A stretch of DNA of 6,376 nucleotides from Alphaproteobacteria bacterium (GCA_026400305.1 JAPLPI010000350.1:1-6376); one strand, 5' to 3'; counted from the stretch's first letter, positions 1 through 6,376 are shown. Notes: generated from the letters alone by a model not told the origin. Numbers and translations: made by a program.

Positions 1-91
1 GGCGCACCAATTTTTTCACAGGATAAGGCGCGCATTCCACTGGCCTTGATCCGGAAGCCCGGGGCACACTGCGACAGGGTCAGGGATAAAA

Positions 92-1852
92 ATGCCAAAA
101 AGACTTCCCAAGAAAGACGTGGTCATCATGGGCCTGGGCTGGACCGGGTCCATCCTGGCCCAGGAACTGACGCATGCCGGGCTGAATGTCGTCGCGATCG
201 AGCGCGGCCCTTGGCGCGACACCGCCACCGATTTCAACATCGGCTACATGCCCGACGAACTGCGCTATGCGGTGCGGCGCGAGTTGTTCCTGCAGCCCAG
301 GCAGGAAGCCATGACCATGCGCAACAGCCTGGACCAGACCGCGCTACCTATGCGCGATTATGGCTCCTTCCTGCCGGGCAATGGCGTGGGCGGCGCCGGC
401 GTGCACTGGAACGGCTTTTCCTGGCGCTATTATCCATCCGACTTTGAATGCAAGAGCCACCTGACCAAGCGCTATGGCGCCAAGAAGATCGCCGGCCTGC
501 AACTGCAGGACTGGGGCGTCACCTATGACGAGGTCGAGCATTGCTATGACCGCTTTGAATATCTGTGCGGCGTGTCGGGCAAGGCCGGGGTGATCAAGGG
601 CACGGTGCAGCCCGGCGGCAATCAGTTTGAAGGCACGCGCTCCAGAGAATATCCCAACCCGCCGCTGAAGATGCCCTATTCCTCGACCCTGTTCGGCGAG
701 GCGGCGCGCGAAATGGGGCTTCACCCCTTCCCCGCCCCGTCGGCCAACCTGTCGCGCGCCTATATCAACCCGCTGGGCATCGCGATGGGCGAATGCACCT
801 ATTGCGGCTTCTGCGAGCGTTTCGGCTGCGGCAACTATTCCAAGGCCAGCCCCCAGACCACCATCCTTCCGGTGCTGATGAAAAATCCGAACTTCGAAGT
901 GCGTACCGAATGCGAAGCCCTGAAGATCAACCTGCGCCCCGACGGCAAGACCGCTAAAAGCATCACCTATGTCGACAAGGCGGGCACCGAATTCGAACAG
1001 CCGGGCGACATCATAATTCTGTGCGGCTATGGGTTGATGAATGTGCGAATGATGTTCCTGTCGAACATCGGCAAGCCCTATGACCCCGAAACGGGCGAAG
1101 GCGTGGTGGGGCGTAATTACTGCTACCAGACCGGCGGCGGCGGCGCCTCGATGATTTTCGACGACAAGCGTTTCAATCCCTTTGTCGGCGCGGGTGCGCT
1201 ATCCATGCAGGCGCATGATTTCAACGGCGATGCCTTTGACCATTCCAACCTGGATTTCGTGGGCGGCGCCACAATCGGTTCGGGCGAAAGCAACGGGCGG
1301 CCGATCAATTCTCGTCCCACCCCGCCCGGCACCCCGCGCTGGGGCGCCAAATGGAAAGACGCCACCGCTAAAACCTATGGCCGGGTAATGGGCATCGGCG
1401 GCTCCGGCTCCAGCTATGCCGTCCGCGAGAATTACCTGGACCTGGATCCCACTTATACCGACAGCTATGGCCGACCGCTGCTACGTATCACCTTCGATTT
1501 CCCAGACAATGATTTGCGCATGCAGAATTATGTCAGCAAGCAGGTGGAGAAGATCGCCCGTTCGCTAAATCCCAAAATCCTGACGGTGGGCAAGGTGCGC
1601 AGCGGCTGGAATGCGGTGCCCTATCAAACCACACACAATACCGGCGGCGCGGTGATGGGTTCAGATCCCAAGATCAGTGCGCTGAACAAGTACATGCAGA
1701 GCTGGGATGTTTCGAACCTGTTCGTTGTGGGCGCATCCGCCTTCCCGCAGAATGCGGCGATGAATCCCTCCGGCACAGTGGGCGCGCTGGCCTTCTGGGC
1801 CGCCGAAGCGATCCGCGACCGCTATATCAAGGCGCCTGGTCCGCTGAACTGA
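92..1852 (+). CDS. GMC-family FAD oxidoreductase, gluconate 2-dehydrogenase / glucoside 3-dehydrogenase-like large subunit
   Basis: This 586-residue flavoprotein probably oxidises a sugar, sugar acid or other alcohol and passes electrons to a cytochrome. The N-terminus has a Rossmann FAD motif (VIMGLGWTGS, residues 11-20) with Glu37 at the end of the second strand. A second FAD-contacting stretch, GNGVGGAGVHWNG, lies at residues 97-109. A cysteine cluster C235-x2-C238-x2-C241-x4-C246 sits where related FAD glucose and fructose dehydrogenases bind a 3Fe-4S cluster. The C-terminal GMC domain keeps His515-Asn516 (in HNTGGAVMG) and Asn558 (in MNPSGT), the expected catalytic pair positions. Length is normal for the family. 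The start is the only one possible: an in-frame TGA lies at 47-49, no other start codon follows it, and AGGGA at 82-86 is 5 bases upstream. There is no signal peptide; relatives are exported by hitch-hiking on a small Tat-tagged subunit, which is not in this window and may lie upstream. Family assignment is secure, substrate is not. Confidence 0.93.
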   Translation: MPKRLPKKDVVIMGLGWTGSILAQELTHAGLNVVAIERGPWRDTATDFNIGYMPDELRYAVRRELFLQPRQEAMTMRNSLDQTALPMRDYGSFLPGNGVGGAGVHWNGFSWRYYPSDFECKSHLTKRYGAKKIAGLQLQDWGVTYDEVEHCYDRFEYLCGVSGKAGVIKGTVQPGGNQFEGTRSREYPNPPLKMPYSSTLFGEAAREMGLHPFPAPSANLSRAYINPLGIAMGECTYCGFCERFGCGNYSKASPQTTILPVLMKNPNFEVRTECEALKINLRPDGKTAKSITYVDKAGTEFEQPGDIIILCGYGLMNVRMMFLSNIGKPYDPETGEGVVGRNYCYQTGGGGASMIFDDKRFNPFVGAGALSMQAHDFNGDAFDHSNLDFVGGATIGSGESNGRPINSRPTPPGTPRWGAKWKDATAKTYGRVMGIGGSGSSYAVRENYLDLDPTYTDSYGRPLLRITFDFPDNDLRMQNYVSKQVEKIARSLNPKILTVGKVRSGWNAVPYQTTHNTGGAVMGSDPKISALNKYMQSWDVSNLFVVGASAFPQNAAMNPSGTVGALAFWAAEAIRDRYIKAPGPLN

Positions 1853-2825
1853 TCTCCATCAATTCTATGGCCTCATGGCTGGGGCCCTGGATCATCACCG
1901 CGAGGGTGCTGCCGATGCGGTAGAGTGGTTTCAGGAAGACCACGCCCTCACCTTTCAGCTTGGCAATCCAGGCGCCCAGATCAGCAACACCCAGGCTGAC
2001 ATGATCAATCAGGTGACCGGTGGTGGGCGCCAGCGGCTTTTCGGTCTGGTTCATGTACCAGTTCATCGCCACGTCATCGAAGCTGACGCCGCCGGTGGGC
2101 GAACGATAGGTACCCTTCTTGTCCAGCGACGGCCAGGAAGGTTCGGCGCCGCGCGCAACCTTGCAACTGTCTTCGCTGATGGGTCCTGAGCCGCGCCGCG
2201 GCGTCGCCAGAAGATGGGTCATGTACCAGAGCTGGGCGCAGATAGGCTCGTCCTGCCACATATGCACATGGTCAAAGCGTTCCGGTGCATTGCCGGTGAA
2301 CTCGATGATGGCGCGATCGGGACCGGCGATATAGCCGTTGCCACCGATGCGGCGCGACTCCAGCTTCTGCGCCGCGGCCTCTTCCAGCTGGGCACGGGTG
2401 CGCCCCGGCACGCCGGGCGGATAGGGATAGGTATCGCTGCTGATGCCGACAAAATTGCCGGCCTCACCGGTATAGAAAGGCACCAGCAAATTTCGGGCGC
2501 GGAATGTTTCCAGCGAGACGCGCGAATCGGCGGCGCTCCAGCCGAAATGCCAATAGGCTGTCGCCTCGGGATCGGCGGGCGGAGCAACCCGCACCTTCTG
2601 GAACACGACCATCACATGGCTGGGCGACAGCAAAGCCGGCTGGCCTTCCCAGTTTGTGCGGGACGTGGTGGGAAACTGCTTCCCATAAAAGGCGATCGCC
2701 GCTTCGGGATCAGTGGAATTCAGCGCCAGGTGGTGGAAATGCGGCGGCACCAGCGCCCGCTGGCCGGCGGCCGGCCACGCCAGCAAAACCAGGGCAGCCG
2801 CTGCGAGAAATACTGCTTTCATCAT
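1827..2825 (-). CDS. Exported double-domain VOC (glyoxalase / extradiol dioxygenase fold) protein
   Basis: The protein has 332 residues from the chosen ATG and begins with a Sec-type signal peptide (MMKAVFLAAAALVLLAWPAA, cleavage near residues 20-22), so it should act in the periplasm. The rest reads as four beta-alpha-beta modules, that is two fused VOC domains: about 29-80 plus 91-178, and 185-260 plus 270-326. Each half offers a possible two-His-one-Glu metal site: His32, His93 and Glu175 in the first, His186, His275 and Glu321 in the second. The family includes metal-dependent dioxygenases, isomerases, epimerases and lyases; the reaction here is unknown. The reading frame extends upstream to a GTG at 2885, but that start has no ribosome-binding site and would bury the signal peptide, so ATG at 2825 (or the adjacent ATG at 2822) is preferred. 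The gene runs convergently into the GMC gene and overlaps its end by 26 bases. Confidence 0.85.
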   Translation of the reverse strand: MMKAVFLAAAALVLLAWPAAGQRALVPPHFHHLALNSTDPEAAIAFYGKQFPTTSRTNWEGQPALLSPSHVMVVFQKVRVAPPADPEATAYWHFGWSAADSRVSLETFRARNLLVPFYTGEAGNFVGISSDTYPYPPGVPGRTRAQLEEAAAQKLESRRIGGNGYIAGPDRAIIEFTGNAPERFDHVHMWQDEPICAQLWYMTHLLATPRRGSGPISEDSCKVARGAEPSWPSLDKKGTYRSPTGGVSFDDVAMNWYMNQTEKPLAPTTGHLIDHVSLGVADLGAWIAKLKGEGVVFLKPLYRIGSTLAVMIQGPSHEAIELMEISSADQAP

Positions 2826-2941
2826 CCCCTGTCCGGCCCTGTCCGGGGGTACCGCCGAGCCCTTTTTTGGAGTAAACAGGATCACGGCAAGATGGCATAG
2901 CGACGGGCAACAGTCCCACTCAAATCGCGGCGGGAGACGTC
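2826..2941. promoter_or_regulatory. Divergent intergenic region between the VOC gene and the secreted unknown gene
   Basis: These 116 bases separate two outward-facing starts and must hold the promoters for both if each is transcribed from here. It contains the tandem repeat at 2827-2846, a run of six T at 2863-2868, and the ribosome-binding site GGGAG at 2932-2936 for the plus-strand gene. I could not find a convincing sigma-70 -35/-10 pair: TTGGAG at 2867-2872 has no good -10 partner at normal spacing. The assignment rests on gene orientation only. Confidence 0.4.
2827..2846. repeat. Perfect tandem 10-base direct repeat beside the VOC start codon
   Basis: CCCTGTCCGG occurs twice without a gap (2827-2836 and 2837-2846). 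On the minus strand it reads CCGGACAGGG twice and ends one base before the first ATG of the VOC gene, so each copy carries an AGGG that could pair with 16S rRNA. The proximal AGGG is very close to the start, and the distal one is about 11 bases away from the first ATG. It could be a duplicated leader segment, a pair of operator half-sites one helical turn apart, or chance in GC-rich DNA. The repeat itself is certain; a function is not. Confidence 0.8.
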
Positions 2942-4393
2942 ATGGTCCTGAAACAGCGTCTGATGGTTTGCGCAGGCTTGGCGGGCCTTATGGCCGGCAT
3001 CGCGATGCCAGCCACCGCGGCGCCCTGGACGCGCGGCTTTGTGGTCGGCGCCTACGAATATGCCTTCCGCTATGGCGGCCGCTCCGACTACAGCCGCGGC
3101 GCCGAAGTCGAGCCGGGCGTGGATTGCCCGCATGGCAGCACCGTCTTCATGGCCAGTCCCGAACAGACCCGCGCCGCCATCGCGCGCCAGAAATGGCGCT
3201 CGCAGCAGGAGATCGACTGGGTCACCGCCCCGCCCGGCGTGGACAAGGTCAAGACACCCGGGCTCACTCGCCGCCACATCTGGGCGCGGGCCATGTCCTA
3301 TCGCGGCTACAAGCGCGGTATCGAAACCTATGTGAATCCCTGGGCCACCGACGATCCGGGACTGCCGCAAGTGACCAGCCGCATCGGCGATGGGTTGAAC
3401 CTGGACGGCAAGATCAAGGCGGGTGACTTCATCAGTCCCGACGGCGAAAAAGGCGTCAACAACAACCTGTATCGCGCCTGGGGCTGCGACGCGCCCTGGC
3501 GGGGCGGCGGCAATGCCACCCTGGACCTGCGCGCCAACGACAAGATGCAGGAAGGCCTCTACACCATGGTGGTGCGGGTGTCCGGCAATCAGGACCCCCG
3601 CAACGACAGCGACGCGGTGCTGGAGATCGGTTTTTCGCCCGACACCATCGTCAAGGATGCGCGCGGCGGCGTCGCCGCCGATTATTCCTATCGCATCATG
3701 CAATCGGCGCAGTACACTAGGCTGAAAGCGAAAATCCGCAACGGCGTGGTGGAAACCGAGCAGGTCGAACACCTGCACGCTCCGCGCATCGCATGGTTCT
3801 ATGACCAGACCGGCGATGCCAATTTCAGCAATGGCAAGATCAGGCTGAACATGTCGGCCGACGGGCTCTCGGCAACGGGCCTGATCGCCGGTTACCGCAA
3901 CTGGCGCGATCTCTATGCCGAAAACACGTTCGCCCAGGATGGCGGCCAGCAAGGCACCCGCGAGCATGAAGACGCCGTGGCGCTGTATTACGCCCTGCGC
4001 CGCAATGCCGACGGGATGCTCAATCCCAAAACCGGCCGCTATGACGGCATCTCGTCCGCCTATCGCATCCGGCTGTCATCGGCATATGTGGTGGATCCGG
4101 ACAGGTCGATGGATATTCCGCTGCTGGCGCAGGAAGAAGCGCGCAAGGCCGCCTTCGAAGGCATCAAGCAGGCGGTGATCCGCGGCGCCGACAGCCGCGT
4201 GCCGCAGGATGTGCCACCCGGCACCACCGAAGCGTCCTATCCAGCGCTGGAACATGAGATGGATGGTCTTCCCAGCCGGGAATACTTCATCCAGACACTC
4301 GACCGGCCGCATTACGCACCTAGGCCCAAGGTACAAAAGCCCGGCGGCCAGGTGCGCAATGGCGCGCCAGTGATTGTTGCGCAAGACCCATAA
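2942..4393 (+). CDS. Secreted protein of unknown function (483 residues)
   Basis: I do not recognise this protein. It starts with a Sec signal peptide (basic MVLKQR, hydrophobic core to about residue 22, AXA-type site at PATAA, cleavage near residue 27), so it is probably periplasmic or secreted. Cys10 lies inside the signal but LMVC does not fit a lipobox. The mature chain has two cysteines, Cys62 (VDCPHGS) and Cys182 (WGCDAPW), which could form a disulfide; there is no CxxCH heme motif. The segment 190-320 is rich in alternating hydrophobic and polar residues and looks beta-rich. Conserved-looking aromatic stretches include VVGAYEYAFRYGGRSDY (35-50 region), AGYRNWRDLYAENTF (316-330) and REHEDAVALYYALRR (340-354). 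About the last 60 residues are Pro-rich and probably less ordered. GGGAG at 2932-2936 sits 5 bases before the ATG. It ends 26 bases before the SelA-like pseudogene on the same strand, so they were probably co-transcribed. It is a real gene by length, signal peptide and ribosome-binding site; function is open. Confidence 0.88.
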   Translation: MVLKQRLMVCAGLAGLMAGIAMPATAAPWTRGFVVGAYEYAFRYGGRSDYSRGAEVEPGVDCPHGSTVFMASPEQTRAAIARQKWRSQQEIDWVTAPPGVDKVKTPGLTRRHIWARAMSYRGYKRGIETYVNPWATDDPGLPQVTSRIGDGLNLDGKIKAGDFISPDGEKGVNNNLYRAWGCDAPWRGGGNATLDLRANDKMQEGLYTMVVRVSGNQDPRNDSDAVLEIGFSPDTIVKDARGGVAADYSYRIMQSAQYTRLKAKIRNGVVETEQVEHLHAPRIAWFYDQTGDANFSNGKIRLNMSADGLSATGLIAGYRNWRDLYAENTFAQDGGQQGTREHEDAVALYYALRRNADGMLNPKTGRYDGISSAYRIRLSSAYVVDPDRSMDIPLLAQEEARKAAFEGIKQAVIRGADSRVPQDVPPGTTEASYPALEHEMDGLPSREYFIQTLDRPHYAPRPKVQKPGGQVRNGAPVIVAQDP

Positions 4394-4407
4394 TAAAATA
4401 GTCAACT

Positions 4408-4416
4408 AAGGAGAGG
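4408..4416 (+). promoter_or_regulatory. Strong ribosome-binding site of the SelA-like gene
   Basis: AAGGAGAGG lies just upstream of ATG 4420, with a 6-base spacer after AAGGAG. It is the best Shine-Dalgarno match in the window and fixes the start of the Tat leader. It shows that the broken gene has kept intact initiation signals, which points to recent damage. Confidence 0.8.
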
Positions 4417-4419
4417 CAC

Positions 4420-5468
4420 ATGTCGACGCGTCGCAGAAACTTTCTGGGCGGAGCGGTCGGCCTGCCTGCATTCCTGACCGCACTGGTGGGCGGATCAGCC
4501 GCAGCGGCAGTGCCAAAGCGCGATCTGCTGGCCGAGCTCAAGGTTCGGCCTTTCATCAACGCCGCCGGCACCTACACCACCCATTCCGGTTCCCTGATGC
4601 GCCCGGAGGTGATGGAGACAATCAACTACGCCTCCCAATATTTTGTCGAGGTGGACGAGCTGCATGACGCGGTGGGCAAGCGCATCGCCGAACTGGTGGG
4701 CTCGCCGGCCGCCATGGTGACGGCCGGCGCCGCCTCCGCCCTTACCCTTGGCACCGCAGGCGTGCTGACCGGCACCGACCGCCAGAAGGTGAACCAGATC
4801 CCCGACCTGACGGGCATGAAGAACGAAGTCATCGTTCAGAAGAGCCACCGCTTCCCGTATGACCACGCCATCCGCAACACCGGGGTAAGATGGTGGAAGT
4901 GACGACGCGCGCCGAACTGGAACGCGCCGTCAACGAAAAGACCGCCATGCTGGGCTTCGACCTGGTGTGCTTCTCAGGCGGCAAGGCGCTGATGGCGCCG
5001 CAATCCTCGGGCATGCTTCTGGGCCGCGCCGACCTGATCGCCGGCGCCCGCGCCAACAACAGCCCGACCTCGGCCACCATCGGGCGCGGCATGAAGGTCA
5101 ACAAGGAAGAGATGCTGGGCATCCTGGTCGCCCTGGAATCCTTCCTGAGCCGCGATCACGAAAAAGAATGGCAGGCGTGGGAACGGCGCGCCAACGTGAT
5201 CATCGCCGCCGCCAACTCCGTGCCGGGGGTGAAGGCGGAGATGTACCTGCCGGAAATATTCAACCGCTGGCCTCATATCCGGGTGAGCTGGGACGAGGCC
5301 AAAAGCGGCATCGCCAGGGCCGATGTCGTGCGCAAATTGCGGGCGGGAGAACCTTCGATCTTCATCCTGTCAAACGATCACGGGCTGGATCTGGGCGCCA
5401 TCACCCTGCAGCCGGGCGAGGAACGCATCGTGGCGCGGCGGCTGAAGCAGGAATTGCAGGCAGTTTAG
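4420..5468 (+). pseudogene. Broken Tat-exported SelA-like PLP-dependent enzyme (frameshift plus internal deletion)
   Basis: The first part (4420-4902, 160 residues) opens with a twin-arginine leader (TRRRNFLGG, hydrophobic stretch, SAAAA near residue 30) and continues with SelA / D-glucosaminate-6-phosphate ammonia-lyase family signatures: FINAAGTYTTHSGSLM (45-60) and the phosphate-loop-like TAGAASAL (101-108). At codon 157 it leaves frame and stops at TGA 4900-4902. The family sequence resumes in another frame from ATG 4890 (MVEVTTRAELERAVNEKTAM) to TAG 5466-5468; adding one base near 4888-4890 would rejoin the two. In the second part, NEKTAML runs straight into GFDLVCFSGGK at 4947-4955. As I remember the family, about 45-50 residues normally lie between these, including the Asp that contacts the PLP ring nitrogen. 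The Schiff-base Lys (in FSGGK, codon 4983-4985) is still present. The restored chain would be about 349 residues, short for a Tat-tagged member. Coding quality is otherwise good on both sides. Most likely an inactive, recently broken gene; a sequencing or assembly error at the frameshift is possible. Confidence 0.85.
4947..4955 (+). other. Apparent in-frame deletion junction in the SelA-like pseudogene
   Basis: Codons ATG CTG GGC join the end of the ERAVNEKTAM segment to the GFDLVCFSGGK segment. In intact relatives these are separated by a stretch with the NYADPKG-like strand and the DAAAD motif. The reading frame is kept across the junction, so this lesion is independent of the frameshift about 60 bases upstream. 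The comparison is from memory of the family, not from an alignment run here. Confidence 0.65.
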
Positions 5469-5522
5469 AAAGCCTCGCCATTCCCCTATGCTGCCGGGAT
5501 TCCCGCCGGCTGAGGGCCCATC
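5469..5522. other. Short spacer before the cysteine-synthase-family gene
   Basis: These 54 bases carry the ribosome-binding site GAGGG (5512-5516, 6 bases before the ATG). A GC-rich imperfect inverted stretch around 5493-5510 lacks a following T run, so I do not call a terminator; read-through from the SelA-like pseudogene is plausible. An in-frame TGA at 5511-5513 rules out any earlier start for the next gene. Confidence 0.5.
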
Positions 5523-6376
5523 ATGTCCAGAGTTCTGAACTCCGTCGTGGAGGCGATCGGCAATACGCCGCTGGTCCGGCTGGACCGGCTGACGCGGAAG
5601 GCCGGCGTGACGGGTACCATCCTGGCCAAGCTGGAATATCTCAATCCCGGCTTCTCCAAGAAAGACCGCGCCGCCCAGGGCATCATTGCCGAAGCTGAAC
5701 GCGCCGGCATGCTCAAGCCCGGACAGACGGTGATTGAGTTGACGTCCGGCAACACCGGCACGGGCCTTGCCATCATCTGCGCCGTACGGGGCTACCCCTT
5801 CGTGGCGGTGATGTCGAAAGGCAACTCACCCGAACGGGCAAGGATGATAAAGGCGCTCGGCGGCGAGGTCTTGCTGGTGGACCAGTTGCCGGATTCGCGG
5901 GTAGGCGAAGTTTCCGGCGGCGACCTGGAACTGGTCGAACTGGCGGCGGCCGAACTGACGCGCGAGCGCGACGCCTTCCGCGCCGACCAGTTTCAGCGCG
6001 ACGGCAACTGGCTGTCGCACTATCATGGCACCGGACCGGAGATATGGGATGCCACTGGCGGCACGCTGGACGTCTTCGTGGATTTCATCGGCACCGGCGG
6101 CACCTATGCCGGCGTTACCAGGGCGCTGAAAGAGCGCAACCCCGCCATCCGCTGTTATGTGGTGGAGCCGCAAGGTGCCGCCGCCGCCGCCGGTGAAAAA
6201 GTCACCAATCCGAACCATCCGATCCAGGGCGGCGGCTATGCGATTGCCGATCTCGCTTTTCTAAAAGACGTGCCGGTAGACGGCTATCTGCACGTGTCGG
6301 GCAGCGAAGCGCGGAACGCAACACGCCTGCTGGCGCGGAGCGAAGGCATTTTCGGCGGCTTTTCCTCCGGCGCCAA
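5523..6376 (+). CDS. Cysteine-synthase-family PLP-dependent enzyme (3' end outside window)
   Basis: The first 284 residues of a fold-type II PLP enzyme related to O-acetylserine sulfhydrylase and cystathionine beta-synthase are present; the frame is open to the last base, and the family is usually a little over 300 residues. Landmarks in order: AIGNTPLVRL (11-20), NPGFSKKDRAA with Schiff-base Lys47, substrate loop TSGNTG (74-79), phosphate-binding GTGGT (190-194), and FSSGA (280-284), whose serine region faces the PLP ring nitrogen in relatives. Differences from a housekeeping CysK are SKKDR in place of S(V/I)KDR, SKGNSPER where CysK has a PETMSxER-like segment, and YHGTGPEIW in place of the YxTTGPEIW seen in CysK. 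These suggest a specialised beta-replacement or beta-elimination activity rather than bulk cysteine synthesis, but that is inference. There is no signal peptide, so it is cytoplasmic. The ribosome-binding site GAGGG at 5512-5516 and the in-frame stop at 5511-5513 fix the start. Confidence 0.9.
   Translation, partial: MSRVLNSVVEAIGNTPLVRLDRLTRKAGVTGTILAKLEYLNPGFSKKDRAAQGIIAEAERAGMLKPGQTVIELTSGNTGTGLAIICAVRGYPFVAVMSKGNSPERARMIKALGGEVLLVDQLPDSRVGEVSGGDLELVELAAAELTRERDAFRADQFQRDGNWLSHYHGTGPEIWDATGGTLDVFVDFIGTGGTYAGVTRALKERNPAIRCYVVEPQGAAAAAGEKVTNPNHPIQGGGYAIADLAFLKDVPVDGYLHVSGSEARNATRLLARSEGIFGGFSSGA

Noticed and set aside
1..49. Possible tail of an upstream gene (frames ending at TAA 24-26 or TGA 47-49)
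   Set aside because: Only 7 to 15 codons are visible, so neither frame can be judged coding.
46..447. Plus-strand open frame beginning at TTG 46 and overlapping the GMC gene
   Set aside because: Arg/His/Ala-rich translation with no domain; the overlapping GMC frame is clearly real.
1869..1886. Hairpin GGCCTC / GGGGCC just after the GMC stop as a terminator
   Set aside because: It includes a T-G pair, has no T run after it and lies inside the VOC coding sequence.
2840..2868. GC-rich stretch followed by six T as a rho-independent terminator
   Set aside because: No stable stem precedes the T run and no plus-strand gene ends just upstream.
2826..2885. GTG at 2885 as the VOC start
   Set aside because: No ribosome-binding site precedes it, and the signal peptide would be preceded by 20 unrelated residues.
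2214..2900. Plus-strand open frame of 228 codons opposite the VOC gene
   Set aside because: It is a GC-rich shadow; the minus-strand frame shows the signal peptide and VOC motifs.
2882..3967. Long open frame (361 codons) on the minus strand opposite the secreted unknown gene
   Set aside because: It mirrors the codon structure of the plus-strand gene, has low-complexity Ala/Gly/Val composition and no recognisable domain. The plus-strand gene has a signal peptide and a ribosome-binding site.
1..6376. CRISPR array, mobile element, defence system, tRNA or rRNA
   Set aside because: No spaced repeats, transposase or integrase motifs, RNA gene signatures or defence domains were seen on either strand.

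Overview
This is a GC-rich window with dense coding, codons that favour G or C in third position, and clear Shine-Dalgarno sites. It looks like a Gram-negative chromosome. Periplasmic export signals, a gluconate-dehydrogenase-type GMC oxidoreductase and a Tat-tagged SelA-like enzyme fit an alphaproteobacterium (Sphingomonad or Rhizomicrobium-like) or possibly an acidobacterium. The taxon is an inference from style only; there is no rRNA, tRNA or marker gene to fix it.

Layout. Bases 1-91 are a short leader with no gene I can support. Bases 92-1852 (+) encode a complete GMC-family FAD oxidoreductase of the gluconate 2-dehydrogenase / glucoside 3-dehydrogenase large-subunit type, with a four-cysteine cluster. 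Convergent to it, and overlapping its last 26 bases, is a signal-peptide-bearing double VOC (glyoxalase / extradiol dioxygenase fold) protein on the minus strand (1827-2825). A 116-base divergent intergenic region (2826-2941) follows; it holds a perfect tandem 10-base repeat beside the VOC start. Bases 2942-4393 (+) encode a 483-residue secreted protein that I do not recognise. A strong ribosome-binding site then leads into a Tat-exported, SelA-like PLP enzyme (4420-5468). That gene is broken by a one-base frameshift and, apparently, by an in-frame deletion of roughly 45-50 codons that removes the PLP-ring aspartate. From 5523 to the window end runs a cysteine-synthase-family PLP enzyme, cut off by the window edge.

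How the genes may work together. Three of the five genes carry export signals, and a fourth (the GMC subunit) belongs to a family whose members are carried to the periplasm by a small Tat-tagged partner. This suggests an accessory catabolic cluster that oxidises a sugar-like or alcohol substrate in the periplasm, with the VOC protein, the unknown protein and formerly the SelA-like protein acting on the product. The substrate cannot be read from the sequence. The broken SelA-like gene suggests that this branch is decaying, or that the assembly has local errors. I see no CRISPR array, transposase, integrase, defence gene or RNA gene.
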